Shown here piece by piece: positions 1 through 7,056 of a stretch of 11,189 nt of DNA. The notes beneath the pieces are model-generated. The model saw only the letters and a list, made by a program, of their open reading frames with translations. It searched no databases and was not told the DNA's origin. Where the stretch lies: assembly GCF_938030785.1 (NCBI RefSeq), contig NZ_CALHIK010000169.1, positions 1 through 11,189 on the forward strand, read 5' to 3'. Origin of the DNA: an uncultured Campylobacter sp. (GTDB lineage: Bacteria > Campylobacterota > Campylobacteria > Campylobacterales > Campylobacteraceae). The translations under genes and the position numbers were made by a program. Position 1 is the first letter of the stretch, and every line of letters begins with the position of its first letter.

Positions 1-342
1 TTCAATTACTAGTCCAGAAAATTTATAAATAGCGATTTTATCAAAATTAGAAGTCTTTACACTTTTATGTATCGAATATACGTCGTTATAATTTTTGCAT
101 AAAGAATTATATTCTATTCTATCGGAATAGAAATTTAAAAATTTATGTTTATTAATAAATAAAATTCCCACCAAAAAAGTAACGGCTCCTAAAAATTGAT
201 ATGCCCAAGCACTTCCTCTACAAAAAAATAGAAATATAACTAAAAATACAGCTAAGATTAAATAACATTCCGTACTGATTTTAGTCCAATAATCCTTGAT
301 TATAAAAAGCGGTATTTCAGATTTCTGATTTGCAAACTCCAT
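1..342 (-). CDS. Hypothetical two-helix membrane protein, 3' end cut off by the left window edge
   Basis: I do not recognise this gene. An open frame of 114 codons runs from an ATG at 342 to the left edge with no stop, so the protein is incomplete at its C terminus. It begins MEFANQKSEIPLF, followed by two hydrophobic segments at about residues 27-40 and 48-63. A soluble part then starts around FYSDRIEYNS. That order (two helices, then a strand-rich 'DRIEY' start) is loosely like small bacterial membrane proteins with a PH-like domain, but this is only a guess. AGGA at 353-356 lies 10 bases upstream of the ATG and supports the start. A TATAAT box lies about 66 bases further upstream. The gene is AT-rich (a hand-counted 60-base line is 33% GC), unlike the neighbouring pbp1A, and is separated from it by about 220 bases, so it is probably its own transcription unit. 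Confidence 0.7.
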   Translation of the reverse strand, partial: MEFANQKSEIPLFIIKDYWTKISTECYLILAVFLVIFLFFCRGSAWAYQFLGAVTFLVGILFINKHKFLNFYSDRIEYNSLCKNYNDVYSIHKSVKTSNFDKIAIYKFSGLVIE

Positions 343-407
343 AAAGTAAATATCCTGAATCTTTTAAAAAATTTAGTTGTCATTTTACCATTGCTCGGCT
401 TAAATTT

Positions 408-437
408 ATTATAAATCAATCTTTTTATACTATACAA
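408..437 (-). promoter_or_regulatory. Candidate promoter of the left-edge membrane protein gene
   Basis: Read on the minus strand there is a perfect TATAAT at 413-408, followed by an AT-rich leader of about 60 bases to the ATG at 342. A weak -35-like TTGTAT lies about 18 bases upstream. A strong -10 with a poor -35 is usual for sigma-70 promoters in Campylobacter. The assignment is based on sequence match and position only. Confidence 0.45.
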
Positions 438-560
438 TTTTAAAGTTTGCATTTTTACCAAAAGAGCCTTTAATATTTTTAATCTTTATAAAAAATTCCA
501 CACTAAAATCCGTCGTTCGCATACTCCTAATCTATAATTTAAATTACGCTTAAACTAAAT

Positions 561-2471
561 TCACAATGATCCGTCGCTGCTGCTTTCGCGGGGTTTAGGA
601 AGCGGCGAAATTTTAGTGTAATACTCCTCCTTGCCGTTGTATGAGCTGCTAAAGACGCCGTCCGGAACCGTGAAATTTCGTTTAGTTTGCGGATACTCTT
701 TGAGGTAGTTTGCTAAAAAGCGCGCAAAGACAGGCGCTGCGGTGCGGCCGCCGCCCTCGACCTTTCGCATCGGTTTATAATCGTCGTTGCCGTACCAGAT
801 GATGATCTGTAGATCGGGCGTAAAGCCGCAAAACCATGCGTCTATGCTATCGTTTGAGGTGCCCGTTTTACCCGCGACGTCGATTCCTTGCACGCGCGCG
901 CGAGTGCCGGTGCCGCGCTGGACGATATTTTTCATCAACGTAGTCATCAGATATGCCTGCTCCGGGCGCAGCACGCGGCGGCGCTCGGGCTCTACATAAC
1001 GAGTAGTGCCGTTTTGATCGGTGATCGAGACGATAAATTTAGACTTCGACGTGATGCCGAGCCCAGGAAACATCGAATACATCGTAGAGTACTCAAGCGG
1101 CGAAATTCCATAACTGCCGATCGCTACTGAAAGCGCAGGCGGGACATTTTTAAAACCGAACTCGTCCAGCTTCCTGACCGCGCGATCGACCCCGATAGCC
1201 TGCATTAAATTTATAGTGGCTAAATTTCGCGAGCGCGTGAGGGCTTCTTTTACCGTGATGTAGCCGCTGTAGGTGCTGTCGTAGTTTTTAGGCTTCCACG
1301 TTTTACTGCTGCCGTCTTCAAACTCCCTGGCGATGTCCGGAACCTCCGTCATCGTCGAATACCCCATATCAAGGGCGATCTGATATATAAACGGCTTGAA
1401 GCTCGAGCCGGTTTGGCGCTGCGACTGGCTGGCGCGGTTAAAATTTGATTTAGCGTAATCCACGCCGCCGACGAGCGCTAGAATTTCGCCGTTTTGCGGA
1501 TGGGTAACGATGATCGCGCCGTTTACGTTGCTTGCATTAGCGTCTTTATTGCGCTTAAGAATTTCGTTGTAGCCGAAAATCAGCGCCTCTTGCGCCATCT
1601 CCTGCGCCTTTAGATCGAGGCTAGTTTCGATACGATATCCGCCCGTGCGGACATCGGGGATCAGCTTCTCGGCCTCCTTTATGATCTCGTCCACCGCGTA
1701 TGGGGCTACGTTTTGTGTGAGCGTCTCGTCATAGACTACGGGCCGCTCGGCCATAGCGATCTCGTATTCGGTTTTATTGATCCAGCCTAGCTCGTGCATT
1801 CTGTAAACGACATTGTTCGCGCGCGAAAGCGATAGATCCAGATGTTTAGTCGGATCGTAGCTACTAGGCGCCTTCGGCAAGCCCACCAAAATCGCGATCT
1901 CTTTAATGCTAAGATCTTGCAAATCTTTTTTGAAATACCCGAGCGCCGCCGTGCGGATACCGTAATATCCATGCCCGAAATACACTTCGTTGAAATATCG
2001 CTCTAAAATTTGCTCTTTGCTTAGCTCGTTTTCGATTTTAAGCGATAAAATCGCCTCTTTGATCTTACGATCGAGCTTTCTTTCGCTCGAAAGCACTAAA
2101 TTTCGCGTGATCTGCTGCGTAATCGTGGAAGCACCTTCGACGAATTTCATAGCTTTGATATCTTTTATGATCGCCCTAAAGATCGCCTCGACGTTCACGC
2201 CGTTGTGCTCGAAAAACGCCGTATCTTCGATAGCTACGAGAGCTTCGATCACGCGACCGGGGATATCTTCGTATTTGACATAAATTCTATTTTGCTCGTT
2301 GAATACGTTTGCGATTAGATTACCGTTGCGATCGTAAATTTTAGTCGTGAGCTCTGGATGATAATTGATTATGGAGTCCGATTCCAAGCGGATCTGCGAA
2401 TAGAAATACAAAAAGATACCGCCTGCTGCGAACGCGCAAACCGTAATAAAACTAAATAAAATTCTTACCAT
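561..2471 (-). CDS. pbpA: Penicillin-binding protein 1A (bifunctional glycosyltransferase/transpeptidase)
   Basis: This class A PBP polymerises lipid II into glycan strands and cross-links their peptides in the periplasm. Of its 636 residues, about 5-24 form an N-terminal signal-anchor helix. The GT51 domain follows, with EDxxFxxHxG at 82-91 (catalytic Glu82) and GASTITQQ at 113-120. The transpeptidase domain has the three penicillin-binding motifs: SSFK at 356-359 (acyl-enzyme Ser356), SRN at 413-415 and KTGT at 535-538. All key residues are present and the length is normal for the epsilonproteobacterial enzyme. The ATG at 2471 overlaps the end of maf by seven bases and has GAGG five bases upstream, so it is the last gene of the alaS-maf-pbp1A operon and probably translationally coupled. 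No clear intrinsic terminator was found after its stop codon. Campylobacter genomes commonly call it pbpA; mrcA/ponA is the equivalent name elsewhere. Confidence 0.95.
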   Translation of the reverse strand: MVRILFSFITVCAFAAGGIFLYFYSQIRLESDSIINYHPELTTKIYDRNGNLIANVFNEQNRIYVKYEDIPGRVIEALVAIEDTAFFEHNGVNVEAIFRAIIKDIKAMKFVEGASTITQQITRNLVLSSERKLDRKIKEAILSLKIENELSKEQILERYFNEVYFGHGYYGIRTAALGYFKKDLQDLSIKEIAILVGLPKAPSSYDPTKHLDLSLSRANNVVYRMHELGWINKTEYEIAMAERPVVYDETLTQNVAPYAVDEIIKEAEKLIPDVRTGGYRIETSLDLKAQEMAQEALIFGYNEILKRNKDANASNVNGAIIVTHPQNGEILALVGGVDYAKSNFNRASQSQRQTGSSFKPFIYQIALDMGYSTMTEVPDIAREFEDGSSKTWKPKNYDSTYSGYITVKEALTRSRNLATINLMQAIGVDRAVRKLDEFGFKNVPPALSVAIGSYGISPLEYSTMYSMFPGLGITSKSKFIVSITDQNGTTRYVEPERRRVLRPEQAYLMTTLMKNIVQRGTGTRARVQGIDVAGKTGTSNDSIDAWFCGFTPDLQIIIWYGNDDYKPMRKVEGGGRTAAPVFARFLANYLKEYPQTKRNFTVPDGVFSSSYNGKEEYYTKISPLPKPRESSSDGSL

Positions 2472-3010
2472 ATAAACCTCTTTAAAATTTCCAGATCAAG
2501 CCCCATCGCGGTAAATTTAGAACCGCGCGAGCTTAGGATATATTTTTCATTAAAGCCCTCGATGCTCATCGCACCCGCCTTGCCGCGCCAATCGCCGCTA
2601 GCGATGTATTCGCACAGATCGGCCTCGCTAAATTTATCAAATTTATAGCTTGCGACGCTTAGAGCGACAAGCTGCAAGTTTTTGCTTACAAAGATCATCG
2701 CGGTATAGACGCTGCTAACCGCGCTGCTTTGAAGGCTAAGCATCCGCAAAGCATCCACTTCATCGCGCGCCTTGCCCAAAATTTGATCGCCCGCGATTAC
2801 GGAGCTATCCGCGAACAGCACTCTATCATAATTTTTATAAATTTTAAAAAACTGCGCCTTTTTGCTAAGCGCGACGCGGTACGAATAGGTGCGGGCATCC
2901 TGCTTGCTAATGCCGCTTTCGTCAAAATCGAAAGGGATTTGGGTAAATTCCACGCCGCCCTCTTTTAAAATTTGAGCGCGAGTTGGCGAGCCGGAAGCTA
3001 GATAGATCAT
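2465..3010 (-). CDS. maf: Maf-family nucleotide pyrophosphatase (septum formation inhibitor Maf)
   Basis: Maf proteins are cytoplasmic pyrophosphatases that hydrolyse nucleoside triphosphates, often modified ones, to monophosphates. In Bacillus, Maf overexpression blocks septation. The protein begins MIYLASGSPTRAQIL, the family's N-terminal P-loop-like motif. It continues with the ADS motif and GDQILGKARDEVDAL (family form: iLGKP.d..eA), then GDWRGKAGAMSIEG near the C terminus (family form: dKAGaYaIqG). I chose the ATG at 3010, giving 181 residues, over an in-frame ATG at 3046 that would add 12 residues. The motif sits at the very N terminus in the family, AGGA lies eight bases upstream (3019-3022), and the start forms TGATG with the upstream stop, which suggests coupled translation. 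One oddity is Thr in place of the first Arg of the usual SxSPRR. The substrate cannot be read from the sequence. Confidence 0.9.
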   Translation of the reverse strand: MIYLASGSPTRAQILKEGGVEFTQIPFDFDESGISKQDARTYSYRVALSKKAQFFKIYKNYDRVLFADSSVIAGDQILGKARDEVDALRMLSLQSSAVSSVYTAMIFVSKNLQLVALSVASYKFDKFSEADLCEYIASGDWRGKAGAMSIEGFNEKYILSSRGSKFTAMGLDLEILKRFIW

Positions 3011-3516
3011 CAAAATTTTCCTATCGTCACGCCCAGATATACGCATATCAGGGTTATCGCGACATTTAGCGGGATGAAATATTTTACGACGATGATCAGA
3101 TGCTCGTTCGCCTCAAACTCATCCTCTGCGGCGACCGCTTTTTTAAAAGATAAAATTTTATAGTGGATATAGACGAAATTTAAAACGATAAAGCCCGCCG
3201 CTACCCACAATGTCGTCGTTACGCCCTTTACCATCGGATCTGAAAATTTAAAATCGCTCCCGTTTGATAGAAAAAATCCGCTAATACAAACAAGAGCCAG
3301 AAATATCGCGAAGCTCTGCTCGTAGCGCCTAAAATAGCGCATTATCTCGTTAAATTTAGCGCTCAAAGGCTTGCTTTCGTGCTCCTGCTCGCGCATAAAA
3401 GCCCTAACTACAAAGATCACGCAGACTTGAGCGCAGACCAAAAAAATCACGCTTAAAATGTGAATCAGCGGCAAAATTTGCGAGGCTTTGACGAAGCTTG
3501 AGTCGATCTCGTTCAA
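3010..3516 (-). CDS. Four-helix inner-membrane protein of unknown function, between alaS and maf
   Basis: This 168-residue protein has four hydrophobic segments at about residues 14-38, 69-84, 97-117 and 141-164, joined by short charged loops, so it should be an integral inner-membrane protein. Histidines near helix ends (His19, His118) could bind a metal or haem, as in some small four-helix proteins, but nothing in the sequence proves this. The start is a TTG at 3516. It is the first possible start after an in-frame stop, AAGG lies six bases upstream (3523-3526), and TTGA overlaps the alaS stop, which indicates coupling. The TGA at its end shares one base with the maf ATG. It is therefore embedded in the operon between alaS and maf and co-transcribed with both. 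I cannot name a family with confidence. Confidence 0.85.
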   Translation of the reverse strand: MNEIDSSFVKASQILPLIHILSVIFLVCAQVCVIFVVRAFMREQEHESKPLSAKFNEIMRYFRRYEQSFAIFLALVCISGFFLSNGSDFKFSDPMVKGVTTTLWVAAGFIVLNFVYIHYKILSFKKAVAAEDEFEANEHLIIVVKYFIPLNVAITLICVYLGVTIGKF

Positions 3517-6059
3517 ATTTTACCTTTTGCGTAGGCGATCGCTTCTTTGATCGCTTCTTCGATTTTTAGCACATCCTTGCCGCCTGCGGTCGCAAAATCA
3601 TCGCGTCCGCCGCCGCCGCCGCCTAAAATCGATGCCGCGAGTTTGACCCATTCGCCCGCTTTGATCGGCGCGTTTTTAACGCCTGCAGCGATTGAAATTT
3701 TACCGTCTGCGCCCACTTGCATTAGCATTATCGCCGCTTTTTCGTGCTGATTTTTAAACTCGTCGATCATGGTTTTGATATCGCCGCCGTCCACTGCCGC
3801 GACGCAGAGCTTGACGCCGTCGATATTTAAAAACGCTAGCGCGTGCGAGTCGTTTGCATTCTTCGCGGCCTCGCGTAGCTCCTTGATCTCGCTTTTTAGC
3901 TTTTTGATGCCCAAAATCGGATCGCCCCCTTTTAGTTCGGCTTCGATTCTACTCATCTTATCGCGCAGATCCTGGCTAAATTTAACTACCTCTTGCGAAC
4001 AGATCGCCTCTATCCTGCGCACGCCCGCGCTTACGCCGCTTTCTTTTAAGATCAAAAAGGCCCCGATTTCGCTTATATTATTAACGTGCGTGCCGCCGCA
4101 AAGCTCCTTGCTTACCTCGCCGAAGCTTACTACGCGCACATCCGCGCCGTATTTTTCGCCAAAAAGCGCGATCGCGCCGCTATTTTTGGCGCTTTCTATA
4201 TCCATTATCTCCATTTTCTGGGCAGCGCCGCGGCAGATCGCTTCATTTACGAAGCTTTGCACCGCTAAAATTTCATCCTCGCTCATCGCTTTTGGATGCG
4301 AAAAATCAAATCGCAAGCGGTTAGGCTCCACCAAGGAGCCTGCCTGCGTCACGTGCTCGCCTAAAATTTTACGAAGCGCGGCGTGCAAAAGATGCGTCGC
4401 GCTGTGATGTCGCGCGATCATAGCGCGCCTTAGCGGGTCCACCACGCACTCCACCGTATCGCCCGCCTTAAGCGTCTGCACGGCTGAAATTTGAGATAGG
4501 TTCAAATCAAAAAATTTCTGCGTATCCAAAACGGCGCTCTTGCCGATCATGCCGATATCTGCGCACTGTCCGCCGCTCGCTGCATAAAACGGCGTTCGCT
4601 CGATCATCAGCCAGGCAGTCTCGCCGCTTTTTACCTCATCAGTGATATTAAAATTTTCATCCAAAATCGCTAAAATTTTACTTTCGCAGCTTAGCTTTTC
4701 GTAGCCGACAAACTCGTTTTTACCGAAGCGCTCAAGCAGGATCGCAAAATCGCCCTGAGCTTTAGCCTTATCGCCACTTCCCTTCCAGTTGGCCTTTGCG
4801 CGGCTCTTTTGCTCGCTCATCAGCTCGTCGAATTTCGCCTCATCCACGCGCAGATTTTTATCGCGCAGCATATCGGCGGTTAGATCGAGCGGAAAGCCGT
4901 AGGTATCGTATAGCTTAAACGCGACCTCGCCGCTAAAAATTTCTTTAGTGTGCTTAAGCTCCTCGTTAAAAAGCTCGATACCGTTTGCCAAAGTGGCGAA
5001 AAATCGCTCCTCTTCGAGCTTGATCTGCTCCTTTACGACCTGCTTTTTCTCGTTTAGATAGGCGTAGTGTCCGCCCATCAGCTCGCATACTTTATCCACG
5101 AGGCGGTGCATAAATGGCTCTTTGATACCGAGCAGATAGCCATGGCGCACGGCGCGGCGTAGAATTCTACGCAAAACGTATCCCCTGCCCTCGCGATTAA
5201 AATTTGTTCCCTGCGCTAGCAAAAACACGACCGAGCGGATATGATCGGCGATGACGCGGTAGCTAGCGCCGCCTTCATAAACGTAAGGCTTGCCGCAAAG
5301 CTTTGCGACCTCGTTAATTAGCGGCATAAAAAGCGAGCTGTCGTAGTTGCTAAATTTGCCCTCTTTGATCGCCGTGACGCGCTCAAGCCCCATACCCGTG
5401 TCGATGCTAGGCTTTGGAAGCGGGCTTAGATTGCCCTGCTTGTCGCGCTCGTACTGCATAAAAACTAAATTCCAAATCTCCAAGAAGCGGTCGCCGTCGC
5501 CGCCCATATAATCCTCGCTTCCGTGAAAATGCTCCTCGCCCTGATCATAAAAAATTTCGCTGCACGGACCGCAAGGACCGGTATCGCCCATCGCCCAAAA
5601 ATTATCGTGATCGCCGAAGCGGTAGATACGCTCCTGCGCTATGTGCTGCGCCCAGAACCCAAACGCCTCATCGTCTTTCTCGTGCACGGTGACGTAGAGT
5701 TTTTCTTTAGGAAGCTTTAAAATTTCGGTTACAAACTCCCACGCATAGGCGATCGCCTGCTCTTTGAAATACTCGCCGAAGCTGAAATTTCCAAGCATCT
5801 CAAAAAATGTGTGGTGGCGCGCGGTGTAGCCGACGTTGTCTAGGTCATTGTGTTTGCCGCCGGCGCGGATGCAGGTCTGACAGCTCGTGCGGATGGGCGG
5901 CGTCGGGCGCGGTACAGCTCCTGTAAATATGCTTTTAAAGGGCACCATGCCCGCGTTGGTAAAAAGCAAGCTGTCGTCATCGGGCACTAGCGGCGCGCTA
6001 GGAACGATCTGATGCCCCTTGCTCGCAAAAAAATTCAAATATTCGCTTCTAATATCCAT
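3513..6059 (-). CDS. alaS: Alanyl-tRNA synthetase
   Basis: AlaS charges tRNA-Ala with alanine in the cytoplasm and clears mischarged Ser or Gly. The 848 residues have the family's full layout. The class II catalytic core at about 1-240 includes TNAGMVPFK (34-42), TARHHTFFEMLGNFSFGEY (79-97) and the motif 3 region SIDTGMGLERV (218-228). A tRNA-binding helical region follows. The editing domain carries the zinc-binding HHSATHLLH (551-559; His552 and His556) and CGGTH (654-658; Cys654 and His658). The C-terminal DHHA1/C-Ala domain has a glycine-rich LGGGGGGRDDFATAGG (812-827). No key residue is missing. The ATG at 6059 is supported by AGGG seven bases upstream. It is the first gene of the operon leading to maf and pbp1A. 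No T-box or leader peptide is visible in the short upstream region. Confidence 0.98.
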   Translation of the reverse strand: MDIRSEYLNFFASKGHQIVPSAPLVPDDDSLLFTNAGMVPFKSIFTGAVPRPTPPIRTSCQTCIRAGGKHNDLDNVGYTARHHTFFEMLGNFSFGEYFKEQAIAYAWEFVTEILKLPKEKLYVTVHEKDDEAFGFWAQHIAQERIYRFGDHDNFWAMGDTGPCGPCSEIFYDQGEEHFHGSEDYMGGDGDRFLEIWNLVFMQYERDKQGNLSPLPKPSIDTGMGLERVTAIKEGKFSNYDSSLFMPLINEVAKLCGKPYVYEGGASYRVIADHIRSVVFLLAQGTNFNREGRGYVLRRILRRAVRHGYLLGIKEPFMHRLVDKVCELMGGHYAYLNEKKQVVKEQIKLEEERFFATLANGIELFNEELKHTKEIFSGEVAFKLYDTYGFPLDLTADMLRDKNLRVDEAKFDELMSEQKSRAKANWKGSGDKAKAQGDFAILLERFGKNEFVGYEKLSCESKILAILDENFNITDEVKSGETAWLMIERTPFYAASGGQCADIGMIGKSAVLDTQKFFDLNLSQISAVQTLKAGDTVECVVDPLRRAMIARHHSATHLLHAALRKILGEHVTQAGSLVEPNRLRFDFSHPKAMSEDEILAVQSFVNEAICRGAAQKMEIMDIESAKNSGAIALFGEKYGADVRVVSFGEVSKELCGGTHVNNISEIGAFLILKESGVSAGVRRIEAICSQEVVKFSQDLRDKMSRIEAELKGGDPILGIKKLKSEIKELREAAKNANDSHALAFLNIDGVKLCVAAVDGGDIKTMIDEFKNQHEKAAIMLMQVGADGKISIAAGVKNAPIKAGEWVKLAASILGGGGGGRDDFATAGGKDVLKIEEAIKEAIAYAKGKI

Positions 6060-6096
6060 GAAATTTCCCTATTTAAATTTTAAAATTTTGGAGCGC

Positions 6097-6102
6097 ATTT
6101 TA
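6097..6102 (-). promoter_or_regulatory. Candidate -10 box for the alaS operon
   Basis: On the minus strand GGCTAAAAT gives a TAAAAT -10-like hexamer about 38 bases upstream of the alaS ATG. This implies a short leader containing the AGGG ribosome site at 6067-6070. No convincing -35 box is present. The evidence is position and sequence resemblance only. Confidence 0.35.
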
Positions 6103-6147
6103 GCCAAATTAGATTTTAAAAACTATAAAATTTTAACCATTCTTAGT

Positions 6148-6153
6148 TATAAT
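6148..6153 (+). promoter_or_regulatory. -10 box for the oxidoreductase-hemH operon
   Basis: A perfect TATAAT preceded by T-rich sequence sits 30 bases upstream of the ATG at 6184. The expected leader is about 24 bases and includes AGGG (6173-6176) seven bases before the start. It points away from alaS, so the 124-base gap works as a divergent promoter region. No -35 consensus is seen, as is usual in Campylobacter. Confidence 0.55.
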
Positions 6154-6183
6154 GGCGCGAAAGATTAAATTTAGGGCATAACG

Positions 6184-7056
6184 ATGAAAAAAAAGATAGC
6201 GATCATAGGCATGGACGAGCTTGGTCAAAAGCACTTCAGCGAGCTAAGAAGGAGCGATTATTTCGAGCTCGTAGCGCTTTATCATAAGGGCAGCAGTGAA
6301 AATTTCGGCCCGCGCTATCCGATCTTTGATAATCTAACCGATCTTTTCAACACCGCTAAGCCCGATGCGGTGGTCATTACGGCTCCGCCTTCGGCGCACA
6401 AAGAGCTCATTTTAAAATGTATCCCGTTTACCAAAAATATCTTCGTAGAATCCCCGCTAGCGCAGAGCCTCGCCGAGGCTAGAGAGATCAACTACGCCGC
6501 GACGACCAATGGCACGCGCCTAGCCGTGGGGTATTCGGATAGATATAACCCCGTGATTATCTCGCTGATTCGCGAACTTGCCAAGGGTGATAAAATTTTT
6601 TCGATGAGCTTTGTAAGCGGTTTTGCAAACGATGATAGAGCAGATATCGTCGCCAATGCCCTTTTTAGAGATATCGATCTTGTGCGGCTGCTTTCTCACA
6701 GCGAGATCGCCTGCATAGAACTTAGCAAAAATATCTCTAAAGAGCGCACTCTAGCCGCATGCGCGACGCTTCACACAAAAAACGGCTGCTACTGCACGCT
6801 CATGCAATCCAATCTCTATCCTATGAGACGCCACGGTGTCGAAATTTGCACCGACAGCGGCGTATATTTCGGCGATCTAATCTCGATAACTCTTTTTAAA
6901 ATTACCCCCGAAGGCCGCGTAAATTTACGCGTCGATCGCGATGACTTTTCGCTGCGGCGCGAGCACGAAGCGTTTTGCGCGATGTGCAACAGCAGCGCGG
7001 ACGCAGGACTTGCAAGCGTAGAGGACGCGATAAAAATTAGAGAAATCATCTCATGA
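6184..7056 (+). CDS. Gfo/Idh/MocA-like oxidoreductase with altered motifs
   Basis: This 290-residue protein has the two-domain layout of the Gfo/Idh/MocA NAD(P)-dependent oxidoreductases. The N-terminal Rossmann part shows IAIIGMDELGQKHF (5-18), DAVVITAPPSAHKEL (61-75) and IFVESPLAQSLAEA (86-99). VGYSDRYNPVI (115-125) and a second domain with RDIDLVRLL (162-170) follow. Two signature positions differ from the family: the usual GxGxxG dinucleotide loop reads GMDELG, and the usual EKP, whose lysine acts in catalysis in many members, reads ESP (89-91). It may therefore bind a different ligand or have lost dehydrogenase activity. The protein is also shorter than the 330-350 residues common in the family. 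The ATG is supported by AGGG seven bases upstream. Its TGA overlaps the hemH ATG as ATGA, so the two are co-transcribed and probably coupled. I recall a similar oxidoreductase beside hemH in Campylobacter, but its substrate is unknown to me. Confidence 0.85.
   Translation: MKKKIAIIGMDELGQKHFSELRRSDYFELVALYHKGSSENFGPRYPIFDNLTDLFNTAKPDAVVITAPPSAHKELILKCIPFTKNIFVESPLAQSLAEAREINYAATTNGTRLAVGYSDRYNPVIISLIRELAKGDKIFSMSFVSGFANDDRADIVANALFRDIDLVRLLSHSEIACIELSKNISKERTLAACATLHTKNGCYCTLMQSNLYPMRRHGVEICTDSGVYFGDLISITLFKITPEGRVNLRVDRDDFSLRREHEAFCAMCNSSADAGLASVEDAIKIREIIS

Noticed and set aside
430..522. A 30-codon minus-strand frame starting after AGGAGT, between pbp1A and the left-edge gene
   Set aside because: The Shine-Dalgarno-like AGGAG is only one base from the ATG, too close to work, and the peptide has no recognisable feature.
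3011..3046. Longer maf start at 3046
   Set aside because: It would add 12 residues before the conserved N-terminal motif, and the ATG at 3010 has a well-spaced AGGA and a TGATG junction with the upstream gene.
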